Shown: positions 25,310 to 33,534 of the stretch, piece by piece
Layout of the letters: each line of letters starts with the position of its first letter
Position numbering within the stretch: position 1 is the stretch's first letter
Source: Pseudomonas koreensis
GTDB lineage: Bacteria > Pseudomonadota > Gammaproteobacteria > Pseudomonadales > Pseudomonadaceae
DNA length: 64,000 bases
Direction of reading: 5' to 3'
Assembly: GCF_012986595.1 (NCBI RefSeq)
Contig: NZ_JAAQYM010000007.1
Span: 186,001-250,000 of the forward strand
The notes under the pieces: model-generated
Seen by the model: the letters and a program-made list of their open reading frames with translations, nothing else
What the model was told of the DNA's origin: nothing
Databases searched by the model: none
Program-made: the position numbers and the translations under genes

Positions 25310-25558
25310 TCACGATTGTGGCGCGAGCCAGGTGTCGACGACCCGTCGATCCAGTTCCTCCCAATACGCCATGCCCAGCACCCGCGCGGTGTTCAGCCCG
25401 CGCAGGTAACCACGCAACTGGTTGGCGGTGTCGCGTTTGAGCGCCGCATCAGTGATGTCCTTGTCCAGCAACACGCTTTCGTATTGCACCAGGTATTCCG
25501 CCACCCGCTCGCGAAAATCGGGCAAGACCGCGTCGCGGATCAGGTCAAAGGTTCTCAA
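25310..25558 (-). CDS. Hypothetical protein, 82 residues
   Basis: A small soluble, helix-rich protein (MRTFDLIRDAVLPDFRERVA at the N-terminus, W-L-A-P-Q-S at the C-terminus) with no signal or membrane segment. Codon use and GC match neighbours. It stands alone between the diguanylate cyclase gene (same strand) and a plus-strand exported-protein gene. The composition resembles small proteins of phage origin, but I cannot assign a family. Confidence 0.6.
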   Translation of the reverse strand: MRTFDLIRDAVLPDFRERVAEYLVQYESVLLDKDITDAALKRDTANQLRGYLRGLNTARVLGMAYWEELDRRVVDTWLAPQS

Positions 25559-25727
25559 ATCGGCTTCCTCACTGTTGTTTTAGTCGTTGTGGATGAGTGT
25601 GTACCCGTCTTTATCGTGCGCAACTATCGCTAGAAGTAATAGGGACCATCACGAAACGCAAGTTCAGCTTTACGGGCAATAGGCGGAAAATTGCCCTCAT
25701 TGAACACGTAGCTCAAGGAAATGCGCG

Positions 25728-26372
25728 ATGAAGACACTGACCCGACTGGCGCTGATCGCCCTGCTGATGGGCGGGGTGATAGCCACGGCACCGTCTTACG
25801 CAGACGACGCCTGTGCGTGTCATCTTCAACCGATCGCCGGCAGCGTCGCGACCTTGCAGCATTCGCAGAGCGTGGGCGTGTTGTACAGCGAAAACACCCT
25901 GGAAAACCTGCAGTACCTGACGCGTTATCACGACATGGCGCTGCACGGTGCCAAGGATGCGCTGGACTCGCGGATACGTGCAGCGTTTGTCAGCAGCTCC
26001 GATCCGGAACTGGCCATCGACTGGTTGCTCAGCTCGCTGCAGCGTCAGTTCATGTCGGTGACCGTTTACGACAACCTCGATGCATTGATTCAGGCACATC
26101 CGGACATCATGGTGAAACTCGACACTTTCAACCGCTTGCTGACCCAGCAGAACAGCCTGTTCGAAGCGCACTTCATCGCGCGTTTCTACGACGCCGACCT
26201 GCAGTACATCGGCAAGGCCGAAGGCGCCGTCGAGAAACAGATCCCGTCGGTCTGGGTACATGACAAAGCGGCGCACGAGATTGCCGCACAGATCGAGAAA
26301 CAACGGGACCTGCAACTCAACGCCTTGAAGCAGTTCGATGCCTCGCTCAAGGCGCTGGTGGCGTCTAACTGA
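25728..26372 (+). CDS. Exported hypothetical protein
   Basis: A 214-residue protein with a clear Sec signal peptide (MKTLTRLALIALLMGGVIAT, cleavage near SYA-DD) and a mature, mostly helical domain with two early cysteines (DDACACHL). It is probably periplasmic. The start at 25728 has AAGGA eight bases upstream. It is followed after 86 bp by a small lipoprotein gene, so both may form one envelope-related transcript ending at the terminator at 26862. No family recognised. Confidence 0.7.
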   Translation: MKTLTRLALIALLMGGVIATAPSYADDACACHLQPIAGSVATLQHSQSVGVLYSENTLENLQYLTRYHDMALHGAKDALDSRIRAAFVSSSDPELAIDWLLSSLQRQFMSVTVYDNLDALIQAHPDIMVKLDTFNRLLTQQNSLFEAHFIARFYDADLQYIGKAEGAVEKQIPSVWVHDKAAHEIAAQIEKQRDLQLNALKQFDASLKALVASN

Positions 26373-26458
26373 ACATTCAAAACCAAAAGGGCCGCGGCGG
26401 CGCCGTGACGCCGAACCGCTGCCAGTTGAACCGAATCTTTATTTTCAGGATTACACCG

Positions 26459-26800
26459 ATGCGCACTTCATTTGCCCCGTCCATGGCCGTTGCCTCGTTG
26501 CTGCTCGCCGGTTGCGCCTCCGCGCCGAACGACCCGACGCTGACCCTGCAGACCCGCAAGACCCCGGCGCAGTTCGCCGATTGCGTGGTGCCGAAGCTGC
26601 AGCTCAGTGCGCTGAACCCGACCGTCTCGCAGACCCAGCGCAGCTACCGGATCGTGGTACCGAGCAAGGTCTCGGCCGACAACGTGCTGGAAGCCTACAA
26701 GGCCGGCAGCGGCGGCAAGGTGTTCATCTACGAGCGCCACTTGCTGGCCTCGAACCTCCTGCCTTCCAGCTTTGAACGCGCCGCCCAGGATTGCATCTGA
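26459..26800 (+). CDS. Small lipoprotein
   Basis: A 113-residue protein with a lipoprotein signal peptide and lipobox LLAGC (lipidated Cys near residue 18), then a compact domain with two further cysteines (ADCVVPKL and the penultimate Cys of AAQDCI) likely to form a disulfide. The start at 26459 has CAGGA eight bases upstream; the frame upstream to 26405 is unsupported. It is followed by a strong intrinsic terminator. Function unknown. Confidence 0.78.
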   Translation: MRTSFAPSMAVASLLLAGCASAPNDPTLTLQTRKTPAQFADCVVPKLQLSALNPTVSQTQRSYRIVVPSKVSADNVLEAYKAGSGGKVFIYERHLLASNLLPSSFERAAQDCI

Positions 26801-26861
26801 TCCGGGTCTGCCCACGGTTTTAACCGAGCTCCTTTGGTTGGCCGCAACCAACCAATACTTT

Positions 26862-26897
26862 GCCCCGCACCTCATTCGGTTGCGGGGCTTTTTTTTT
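26862..26897 (+). terminator. Intrinsic terminator
   Basis: GCCCCGCA ... TGCGGGGC stem followed by nine T residues, 62 bases after the lipoprotein stop: a textbook rho-independent terminator on the plus strand, also separating it from the convergent oxidoreductase gene. Confidence 0.9.
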
Positions 26898-26913
26898 CCT
26901 GGATTTTTGCGCT

Positions 26914-27912
26914 TCAGGCGACGTCGATCACCACCTTGCCAATAGCCGTGCCCTGTTGCACCGCGTCGTGCGCTTGTCGCGCCTGGCTGAGGCTGAAGCG
27001 TTCGGCATGCAGCAACGGCTTGACCTTGCCTTCTTCGATCAATCGCGTGGCGTAGCCGAGGATTTGCGCGTGGTGCTTGCGCCCGACGCCGGTGAGCATC
27101 GGCAACAGCACGAAAATCCCCGAGAGCGTGGCACTGCGCAGCGAACCGGTAGCCAGGTTGTGGGTGCCGAACGCCGCGCAACTGGTGACGTGGCCGTAGA
27201 GCCGGATCGCCGCGAACGAGTCGTCCAGACTTTTGCCGCCGACGGTGTCGTAGACCACGTCGAACCCCTTGCCGTCGGTGAACTGGCTCACGTACTGCTC
27301 GACAGGGACGTTCTTGTAGTCAATCGCCGTGGCGCCGTAGCCTTCGACAATCGCGCGCTTGCCCGGCGACACCGTGGCGAACACTTCAGCGCCCAGGGCC
27401 GCGGCAATTTGCACCGCCATGTGTCCGACACCGCCCGCGCCGCCGTGCACCAGCACCTTCTGGCCTGCCTGGACGTGCGCACGGTCCACCAGACCCTCCC
27501 ACGCCGTCAGGAACACCAGTGGCACCGCTGCCGCCTCGCGGAAGCTGAGATTTTTTGGCTTGAGCGCCACCAGGTCAGCATCCACCGCCAGGTATTCGGC
27601 CAACGAGCCCGGCAGGCCACGTACGCCGCCGACCATGCCGAACACTTCGTCGCCCACCGCCAGATGGCTGACGTTGGCGCCGACCGCTTCAATCACCCCG
27701 GCCATGTCAGTTCCGAGAATCGCCGGCAACTCCGGCATCGCGTACGGTGCATTGCCGGTGCGGATTTTATAGTCGATGGGGTTCACGCCACTGGCGACGA
27801 TGCGCACCAGCACTTCATTGGCCTTGGGCACCGGGCGCTCGATCTGTGCCTCGCGAAAGGTATTGGCGGCGTAGTCATCAAGGATCAACGCGCGGATGGT
27901 GGATGGGCTCAT
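26914..27912 (-). CDS. Zinc-independent quinone oxidoreductase-like (MDR) NADPH dehydrogenase
   Basis: A 332-residue medium-chain dehydrogenase/reductase: GroES-like N-domain (S-G-V-N-P-I-D-Y-K-I-R; G-T-D-M-A-G-V-I-E-A-V-G) and a Rossmann domain with the NADPH motif HGGAGGVGHMAVQIA. The structural-zinc cysteines of alcohol dehydrogenases are absent, as in quinone reductase (QOR/zeta-crystallin) members. It diverges from a MarR-GNAT fusion gene whose probable operator lies between them, so it may be induced by a reactive electrophile or quinone sensed by that regulator. Confidence 0.86.
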   Translation of the reverse strand: MSPSTIRALILDDYAANTFREAQIERPVPKANEVLVRIVASGVNPIDYKIRTGNAPYAMPELPAILGTDMAGVIEAVGANVSHLAVGDEVFGMVGGVRGLPGSLAEYLAVDADLVALKPKNLSFREAAAVPLVFLTAWEGLVDRAHVQAGQKVLVHGGAGGVGHMAVQIAAALGAEVFATVSPGKRAIVEGYGATAIDYKNVPVEQYVSQFTDGKGFDVVYDTVGGKSLDDSFAAIRLYGHVTSCAAFGTHNLATGSLRSATLSGIFVLLPMLTGVGRKHHAQILGYATRLIEEGKVKPLLHAERFSLSQARQAHDAVQQGTAIGKVVIDVA

Positions 27913-28030
27913 TACAACGCCTCGCTGTCATTTCAAGGAAAGGGGCATGGTGAAACCTGCTGGCGGTTTTGTCGACCGGATACGCGTCGCCGTTAACCAG
28001 CGTAGCCGGCGGATTGCGCAGCGGCATGGG

Positions 28031-28057
28031 AATATGGTTGTATCGTGCAACCATATT
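28031..28057. promoter_or_regulatory. Palindromic operator upstream of the MarR-GNAT gene
   Basis: AATATGGTTG, seven bases, CAACCATATT: perfect 10-bp arms ending 16 bases before the MarR-GNAT start at 28074 and about 120 bp upstream of the divergent oxidoreductase. Size and symmetry fit a MarR dimer site; autoregulation is inferred. Confidence 0.65.
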
Positions 28058-28073
28058 TCTGAGGTGCCTGGCC

Positions 28074-29033
28074 ATGACGATTGCCCCAGCCTTGATCGAA
28101 GATATTCGCACGGCGTCGCGCACCATGGTGCGTGAGCTGGGCTTCATGCGCGCCACGCTGGCGGCGACCGACTATTCCGCCTCCGGCGTGCATGCGCTGC
28201 TGGAAATCGAGGCCGGGGACGGTGTGAGTTCAGCGCAATTGGCGCAAAGCCTGGGGCTGGAAAAGTCCAGTGTCAGCCGCATGGTCGGCAAACTGATCAA
28301 GGCCGGGGAGATCGCGGAACGTCCCGCCGAGGACGCCCGGGTCAAGCGCCTGCACCTGACGTCGCAGGGCCGGCAGACCGTTGCCGCCATCCACGCCTTT
28401 GGGCAAGACCAAGTCAGCAAGGCGCTGCAGGCGCTCAATCCCTCGCAACAACAGAGCGTGGCGCAAGGCCTTGCCACCTACGCCCATGCCCTCAAGGCAA
28501 TCCGCCTGGGCACCCAACAGGCACTCACGCCGAACTTGACCATCAGCGCCGGCTACCGCCCGGGCCTGATTGGCCGGGTGACGCAAATGCATGCCGATTA
28601 TTACTCGCAGCATGCCGGCTTCGGCGCGGTCTTCGAAAGCCGGGTTGCCAGTGGCGTGGCAGAGTTCGTCGGGCGCCTTGATCAGCCGTGCAACCAGATC
28701 TGGGTGGCGATGCTCAACGAGCGCATCGTCGGTTCGATCGCGATCGACGGGCAGGACCTGGGCAACCAGCAAGCGCATCTGCGCTGGTTCATCCTTGATG
28801 AAGGCTGTCGCGGGAGCGGTGTCGGCCGGCAACTGCTGAACGCGGCCGTCGCGTTTTGTGATCAGCAGGACTTTGACGCGATTCAACTCTGGACTTTCAA
28901 GGGCCTCGACGCTGCGCGCCGATTGTATGAGGCGTCCGGTTTCGCGCTGAGCAAAGAAGAGCAGGGCAGCCAGTGGGGCACGCTCGTCACCGAGCAGCAG
29001 TTCACCCGACACCGAGCGCGCCCGACGGTTTGA
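28074..29033 (+). CDS. MarR-family regulator fused to a GNAT acetyltransferase domain
   Basis: A 319-residue two-domain protein. Residues 1-150 are a MarR winged helix (SAQLAQSLGLEKSSVSRMVG recognition region, wing D-A-R-V-K-R-L-H-L-T). Residues 160-319 are a GNAT domain (V-A-M-L-N-E-R-I-V-G-S-I-A-I, the acetyl-CoA loop DEGCRGSGVGRQLL, and L-Y-E-A-S-G-F). Such bifunctional MarR/GNAT proteins are known, but the acetylation target is rarely known. The start at 28074 has GAGG nine bases upstream. It diverges from an MDR oxidoreductase gene and is preceded by a perfect palindrome. Confidence 0.88.
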   Translation: MTIAPALIEDIRTASRTMVRELGFMRATLAATDYSASGVHALLEIEAGDGVSSAQLAQSLGLEKSSVSRMVGKLIKAGEIAERPAEDARVKRLHLTSQGRQTVAAIHAFGQDQVSKALQALNPSQQQSVAQGLATYAHALKAIRLGTQQALTPNLTISAGYRPGLIGRVTQMHADYYSQHAGFGAVFESRVASGVAEFVGRLDQPCNQIWVAMLNERIVGSIAIDGQDLGNQQAHLRWFILDEGCRGSGVGRQLLNAAVAFCDQQDFDAIQLWTFKGLDAARRLYEASGFALSKEEQGSQWGTLVTEQQFTRHRARPTV

Positions 29034-29184
29034 CTCTGATGGCTGATGCAATGGCTCCGGGTGTCCGCGAGCCCGTTGACGATGCAGTGATGTCTGGATT
29101 GCCCCAGAGGAAACTTTCAGTCGATGACGACATAAACAACCGTGTCGTGGTTACCATGAGCATCGTTTCGACAGGAGTCACACC

Positions 29185-29640
29185 ATGGATCTGAAGTTCA
29201 GCCACGTCGATGTACTGGTCACTGATCTCGAAGAAGCCTGTGCTTATTACGCACGCATCCTCAACGCCAGGATCTCCAAAACGCTGATCTGGGAGCGGGG
29301 CGGGCTGCATGTCCGGTATGCGATCGCGCTGATTGGCCAGGAGCGTTTCATGTTGGTGCAACCGTTGGCCGGCAACCTGAAAGAGCTTCTGGATTCTGCA
29401 GGTGAGGGCATGATTTACCGTCACTGCTACTCGACACCGGATATCGAAAAAGCCTACGACGAATTGATCGCCGCCGGTGTTCAGCCTGAGGACGAAAACG
29501 GTCAGCCATTGGCTCGCGCGAATCTGCAGTCACCGTCCGGGGGACGCATCATCTGGTTGCCAAAGCGCTTCGGGCATTTTTCCATCGAGATACTGGAAGA
29601 GAAGACGCTGGAGGCCTTTGTCGAGGCTGCGTTTACCTGA
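29185..29640 (+). CDS. VOC-family (glyoxalase/bleomycin-resistance fold) protein
   Basis: A 151-residue protein beginning with the strand M-D-L-K-F-S-H-V-D-V-L-V-T-D-L and a second betaalphabeta module (YRHCYSTPDIEKAYDELIAAG, shown here only as a guide to positions 78-98). Potential metal ligands are His8, a His in I-Y-R-H, and a Glu in F-S-I-E-I-L. It could be a dioxygenase, isomerase or binding protein; nothing in the context decides. It stands alone in a 150-bp flanked position. Confidence 0.78.
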   Translation: MDLKFSHVDVLVTDLEEACAYYARILNARISKTLIWERGGLHVRYAIALIGQERFMLVQPLAGNLKELLDSAGEGMIYRHCYSTPDIEKAYDELIAAGVQPEDENGQPLARANLQSPSGGRIIWLPKRFGHFSIEILEEKTLEAFVEAAFT

Positions 29641-29780
29641 GATTTGGCTGATTGAATAGGACGACGCTAGCGCTTTGGCGTCGGCCTTCGAGCCTTGTTC
29701 CGCTGCGGCCAGACATTGAAGTGGCGGCGCAAGCATCCGCGAGAACTTCCTGTACTCCTATAGCTCGACAAATGGCATTG

Positions 29781-30143
29781 TTAGTGCTGGTAATACCGCG
29801 CCAGTCGATCACGCCAGTTGCCACCCTGCGTGCGCAGGCACTCTTGCTCGGAGTCGAAGCGCACCCAACGGTCTGAAGGGGGCAGGTCGATGTCGGCCTC
29901 TCGCAGCGCGGTGGCAGTCAATTCAAAGATGCGTGCTTTGGCGTGCGTCAGGGCGAGGGTTTTGTCAGCTTCGGTTTCGAACACCCAGATGACTTTCAAG
30001 GTGGCCGGCAACGCGTTCAGGTCAGCGGTGTGGGTTAGCCAGGTGAAGCCTTTGATTTCTGCTTTTGCGGTTTCACACGCCTGCGTGAGCGTGGCAATCA
30101 AGCGCCGTTCGATTCGCGCCAGTTCACGTTTTCCAGGGGGCAT
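29781..30143 (-). CDS. Hypothetical protein, 120 residues
   Basis: A basic N-terminus (M-P-P-G-K-R-E-L-A-R-I-E-R-R-L) with an alpha/beta-like pattern after it and a tail W-R-D-R-L-A-R-Y-Y-Q-H. No signal or membrane segment. The Met at 30143 is chosen for its AAGGA nine bases upstream; in-frame extension to 30362 lacks any ribosome site. I do not recognise the family. It is transcribed away from the LysE gene. Confidence 0.62.
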   Translation of the reverse strand: MPPGKRELARIERRLIATLTQACETAKAEIKGFTWLTHTADLNALPATLKVIWVFETEADKTLALTHAKARIFELTATALREADIDLPPSDRWVRFDSEQECLRTQGGNWRDRLARYYQH

Positions 30144-30367
30144 TTCGGGTTCCTTTACTGACAATGGCGAGCGATCAAAGACGCTCATCATATATCGCCG
30201 GCAACGGAAGTTCCTTGTCCAGGACAGATCCGTACGCCATACCCGATCCGCACTTTTTCCTTCGGGTCTGGTGCAATCAACCTTCAGCATCCCTGCAATT
30301 AACGCGCAGGCACAGTGACGTGAAGCTGCGGTACCATGCCTCACCTCATCACCCACGAGCATTGAAA

Positions 30368-31009
30368 ATGGATTCTCACTCGATTCTGGCCTTTACCCTC
30401 GTCGCGGCGATTGCCATCGCCAGCCCCGGGCCTGCGACGCTGATGGCGATCAACAACAGTCTGGCGCACGGACAACGCAGTGCAATCTGGTCGTCGCTGG
30501 GCAATGCCAGTGGCCTGTTCTGCCTGTCGGCGGCGGCCATGCTGGGGTTGGGCGCGTTGCTGGCGAGTTCCGAGTGGCTGTTCAATGCGGTGAAAATTCT
30601 CGGTGCCGGCTATCTGTTCTATCTCGGGATCAAGCAGTTGTTCAAGAAGGGCTCGATGCTGCCCGACGGCATCGCCGATGACGTGAGCAAGAGCAAGCCG
30701 ACCCGAATGAAACTGTACAAGTCGGCATTTCTCACGGCGGTGACAAACCCCAAGGCGACGATGTTTTTCACCGCGCTGTTCCCGCAGTTCATCGATCAGG
30801 GCGCGGCACTGCTGCCGCAGTTCCTGATCCTGACGTCGATCTTCATGGCGTTGTCGGTGTCGTCGCTGAGCCTGTATGCCGCGCTGGCTTCACGGGCCAA
30901 GGGCGTGCTGACCCGGCCCGCGTTGTCGCGTTGGGTCAGCCGGGTAGTGGGCACTACATTCATCGGTTTTGGTGCGGCGATTTTGACCATGCGCCGGCAA
31001 ACCGTTTAA
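30368..31009 (+). CDS. LysE/RhtB-family amino-acid exporter
   Basis: A 213-residue membrane protein with six hydrophobic segments and the family N-terminus: S-P-G-P-A-T-L-M-A-I-N-N-S-L-A-H-G near residue 20, and the F-L-T-A-V-T-N-P-K-A-T-M-F-F segment near the middle. LysE/RhtB proteins export amino acids or homoserine lactones. The start at 30368 is the only Met that precedes the first membrane segment. It ends 10 bp from the convergent GST gene. Confidence 0.87.
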   Translation: MDSHSILAFTLVAAIAIASPGPATLMAINNSLAHGQRSAIWSSLGNASGLFCLSAAAMLGLGALLASSEWLFNAVKILGAGYLFYLGIKQLFKKGSMLPDGIADDVSKSKPTRMKLYKSAFLTAVTNPKATMFFTALFPQFIDQGAALLPQFLILTSIFMALSVSSLSLYAALASRAKGVLTRPALSRWVSRVVGTTFIGFGAAILTMRRQTV

Positions 31010-31018
31010 GCCCTGGGC

Positions 31019-31858
31019 TTAATCCAGATCGCTGGGCTGATGCCGTTCCGCAACCTGGCTTGCCTCGTCACCCCAGGTGCGGTTGACGCGCTGGCCACGC
31101 ATCACCGCAGGGCGTTGGGCGATCTCTTCTGCCCAGCGCTGCACGTGGGTGTATTCCTGAGCCGCTAGGAACTCGGCAGCCGAATACACGTTGTTGCGCA
31201 CCAGTTGCCCGTACCACGGCCAGACCGCGATGTCGGCGATGGTGTAGCTGTCGCCGGCCAGATAGCGTTTTTCAGCGAGGCGTCGGTCGAGCACGTCGAG
31301 CTGACGCTTGGTTTCCATGGTGAAGCGGTTGATCGGGTATTCGAGCTTCTCCGGCGCATACGCGTAAAAGTGCCCGAACCCGCCGCCCAGATAAGGCGCC
31401 GCGCCCATCTGCCAGAACAGCCAGTTCAGGGTTTCGGTGCGGCCGGCCGGATCTTTTGGCAGGAAGGCGCCGAATTTCTCCGCGAGGTACAGCAGGATCG
31501 AACCGGACTCGAACACGCGAATCGGCGGCTGCGCACTATGGTCGAGCAGTGCCGGAATTTTCGAGTTCGGGTTGATCTCGACAAAGCCGCTGGAGAACTG
31601 GTCGCCTTCGCTGATGCGAATCAGCCATGCATCGTATTCGGCACCGCTATGCCCCAGCGCAAGCAACTCTTCCAGGAGGATGGTCACCTTCACGCCGTTG
31701 GGCGTCGCCAGCGAATACAGCTGCAGCGGATGCTTGCCCACGGGCAGCGTCTTGTCATGCGTCGGCCCGGCAATCGGCCGGTTGATGCTGGCGAACTGGC
31801 CGCCGGACGGTGCTTCGTGCTTCCAGACTTTGGGCGGAACGTAGGGCGCTTTACTCAT
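31019..31858 (-). CDS. yghU: Glutathione-dependent disulfide-bond oxidoreductase YghU-like
   Basis: A 279-residue GST-superfamily protein with the long N-terminal extension of YghU (M-S-K-A-P-Y-V-P-P-K-V-W), then the thioredoxin-fold domain (LYSLATPNGVKVTILLEEL) with conserved T-P-N-G-x-K at the GSH site, and a helical C-domain. The length is close to E. coli YghU (288). The family has disulfide-bond reductase activity and binds two GSH. The start at 31858 is supported by the conserved N-terminus. It is followed by a LysR gene on the same strand upstream. Confidence 0.88.
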   Translation of the reverse strand: MSKAPYVPPKVWKHEAPSGGQFASINRPIAGPTHDKTLPVGKHPLQLYSLATPNGVKVTILLEELLALGHSGAEYDAWLIRISEGDQFSSGFVEINPNSKIPALLDHSAQPPIRVFESGSILLYLAEKFGAFLPKDPAGRTETLNWLFWQMGAAPYLGGGFGHFYAYAPEKLEYPINRFTMETKRQLDVLDRRLAEKRYLAGDSYTIADIAVWPWYGQLVRNNVYSAAEFLAAQEYTHVQRWAEEIAQRPAVMRGQRVNRTWGDEASQVAERHQPSDLD

Positions 31859-32002
31859 GAATTGGGCCTCATCCTTAACTTGCCAAAAAAGAACCTGACG
31901 GGTATCAGACGCAACAGCATAAACGCTCTGGCGCAAGACTGCGCAACCCCTGGGATCATCAGCCACGCCAATCAAGCAGGGTGCCATTGTGCGTGCCAGT
32001 GC

Positions 32003-32950
32003 TTAACCCGCGATTGTGCTGAGCGGGTGTTCCAGCGGCCAGCGCTTCTTCAGGTGTTCCGTCAGATAATCCATAAAAGCCCTGACCTTCGGCGTCAGCG
32101 CCGCTCGCTCCTGCACGCAGGCATAGATGTCCATCGGCTCGACATAAGCGTGGGTTTCACCTGGGCGATGTTCAAACAGCGGCACCAGTTGACCGCTTTC
32201 GAGGTAGGGCGCGGCGACGAATTCGGCCAGGCGCGTGATGCCCGCGCCGTTGATTGCCATTTGCGCCAGCGCGTCGATGTCGTCGCTGATGGCGGTGGCG
32301 TTGATCGGCGCGTCGTAGCGCTGGCCGTCGCGGATCAAACCCCAACGCAGAAAACGTCCGTCCAGTGGATAGCGGAACGCCAGGCAGGCGTGGTGCTGCA
32401 GGTCTTGCGGTGATTGCGGCACGCCGGCGCGCTCGAGGTAGGCGGGGGCGGCGCAGAAGATGAAGGGCAGGGACACGATGCGGCGCGCGACGATCCCATC
32501 TTCCAGTTGCGGCTTGATCCGCAGGCTCAGGTCGATGTTGTCCTGGATGTGATTGATCTTGCCATTGGTGGTCGACAGTTCCAGCAGCAGACCCGGGTGC
32601 AGCGCGGCGAAACCGGCGATCAGCGGTGCCAGCACGTGGCGGCCGAATGCGGAGGTGGAGGCGATGCTCAAGCGGCCTTGCAGTTCGCCTTGACCGCTGA
32701 GGATCGAGCTTTGCGCCGCCTCCAGGTCCGCCGCGATGCGTTTGACCTTTTCGTAATACAGCGCGCCGTTTTCGGTCAGGGCCATGCGGCGGGTGGTGCG
32801 TTGCAACAAGCGCACGCCAAGGTGCGTTTCGAGGCGATTGAGGGTCTGGCTCACAGCGGCGGCACTGACGCCCAGGGTCTTGGCGGCGCCGACGATGGAG
32901 CCGGCTTCAACCACCTTGATAAAACTGGCAATCGCCGCCAACAGGTTCAT
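32003..32950 (-). CDS. LysR-family transcriptional regulator
   Basis: A 315-residue LysR protein of the CrgA/DmlR-like class: HTH (A-A-K-T-L-G-V-S-A-A-A-V-S-Q-T-L-N-R-L-E, then R-L-L-Q-R-T-T-R-R-M) and effector domain with the C-terminal R-A-F-M-D-Y-L-T-E-H. It lies upstream of the yghU gene on the same strand (144 bp) and diverges from a DUF2798 gene; its target is not evident. Confidence 0.86.
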   Translation of the reverse strand: MNLLAAIASFIKVVEAGSIVGAAKTLGVSAAAVSQTLNRLETHLGVRLLQRTTRRMALTENGALYYEKVKRIAADLEAAQSSILSGQGELQGRLSIASTSAFGRHVLAPLIAGFAALHPGLLLELSTTNGKINHIQDNIDLSLRIKPQLEDGIVARRIVSLPFIFCAAPAYLERAGVPQSPQDLQHHACLAFRYPLDGRFLRWGLIRDGQRYDAPINATAISDDIDALAQMAINGAGITRLAEFVAAPYLESGQLVPLFEHRPGETHAYVEPMDIYACVQERAALTPKVRAFMDYLTEHLKKRWPLEHPLSTIAG

Positions 32951-33077
32951 CCGTGCTCCGCCAAGGGGGTTCGATTCGTAAGTTCTGCTTTATAAAGTAC
33001 CTGTGGCGGGCCGTCTAGTTGGGGGCAGGGGGGCTTTGCTAAGGTGCCGGCTCCCTGTCAATGGATGGAAAAGCCAT

Positions 33078-33353
33078 ATGAATCAAAGAACCAACACCGA
33101 TGCCCTGTATCCCTCGCGTCGCAAGCTGACACCGCGGGCGACACCCTATGTGTTTGCGTTGTACATGGCGACGATCATGGCGTTCCTGATGTCGCTGGTG
33201 ATCACCGCCGCCAATTCCGGCATTGATAACGACTACCTGAGTAATACGCTGCACGCCTACAAACTGGCGATGCCCGTGGCGTTTCTGTGCATCCTCGTGG
33301 TGCGCCCGATCGTGGTCAAACTGGTGTCGATGACGGTGCATCCGCCTCGTTGA
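33078..33353 (+). CDS. DUF2798 family small membrane protein
   Basis: A 91-residue protein with a basic N-terminus and two membrane segments (V-F-A-L-Y-M-A-T-I-M-A-F-L-M-S-L-V-I-T and M-P-V-A-F-L-C-I-L-V-V-R-P-I), the DUF2798 layout with the conserved P-(I/V)-V-x-K-L-V end. Function unknown. The start at 33078 is preferred over an in-frame upstream Met that has no ribosome site. Confidence 0.78.
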   Translation: MNQRTNTDALYPSRRKLTPRATPYVFALYMATIMAFLMSLVITAANSGIDNDYLSNTLHAYKLAMPVAFLCILVVRPIVVKLVSMTVHPPR

Positions 33354-33475
33354 TTCACCCCTCGGAAAACCTTGTCCGGCATCCAGCGCCGGGTAATGAC
33401 CGATGCCCGGCGTAACCGGCCAGCGGCTAAAACAATCGAAACTTCACGCGCGCCTCGACTGTCCAGACCCTTGTA

Positions 33476-33502
33476 CCGCCCGGCGGATATCTCGCCGGGC
33501 GG
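33476..33502. terminator. GC-rich hairpin between DUF2798 and the TPP-enzyme gene
   Basis: Perfect 10-bp arms CCGCCCGGCG / CGCCGGGCGG with a 7-base loop, 33 bases before the TPP-enzyme start. No T-run follows. It may end the DUF2798 transcript or act in the leader of the next gene. A second weaker hairpin lies at 33388-33413. Confidence 0.4.
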
Positions 33503-33534
33503 GCTTCATGCATCGGTGACAGGCGAGGAACGAG

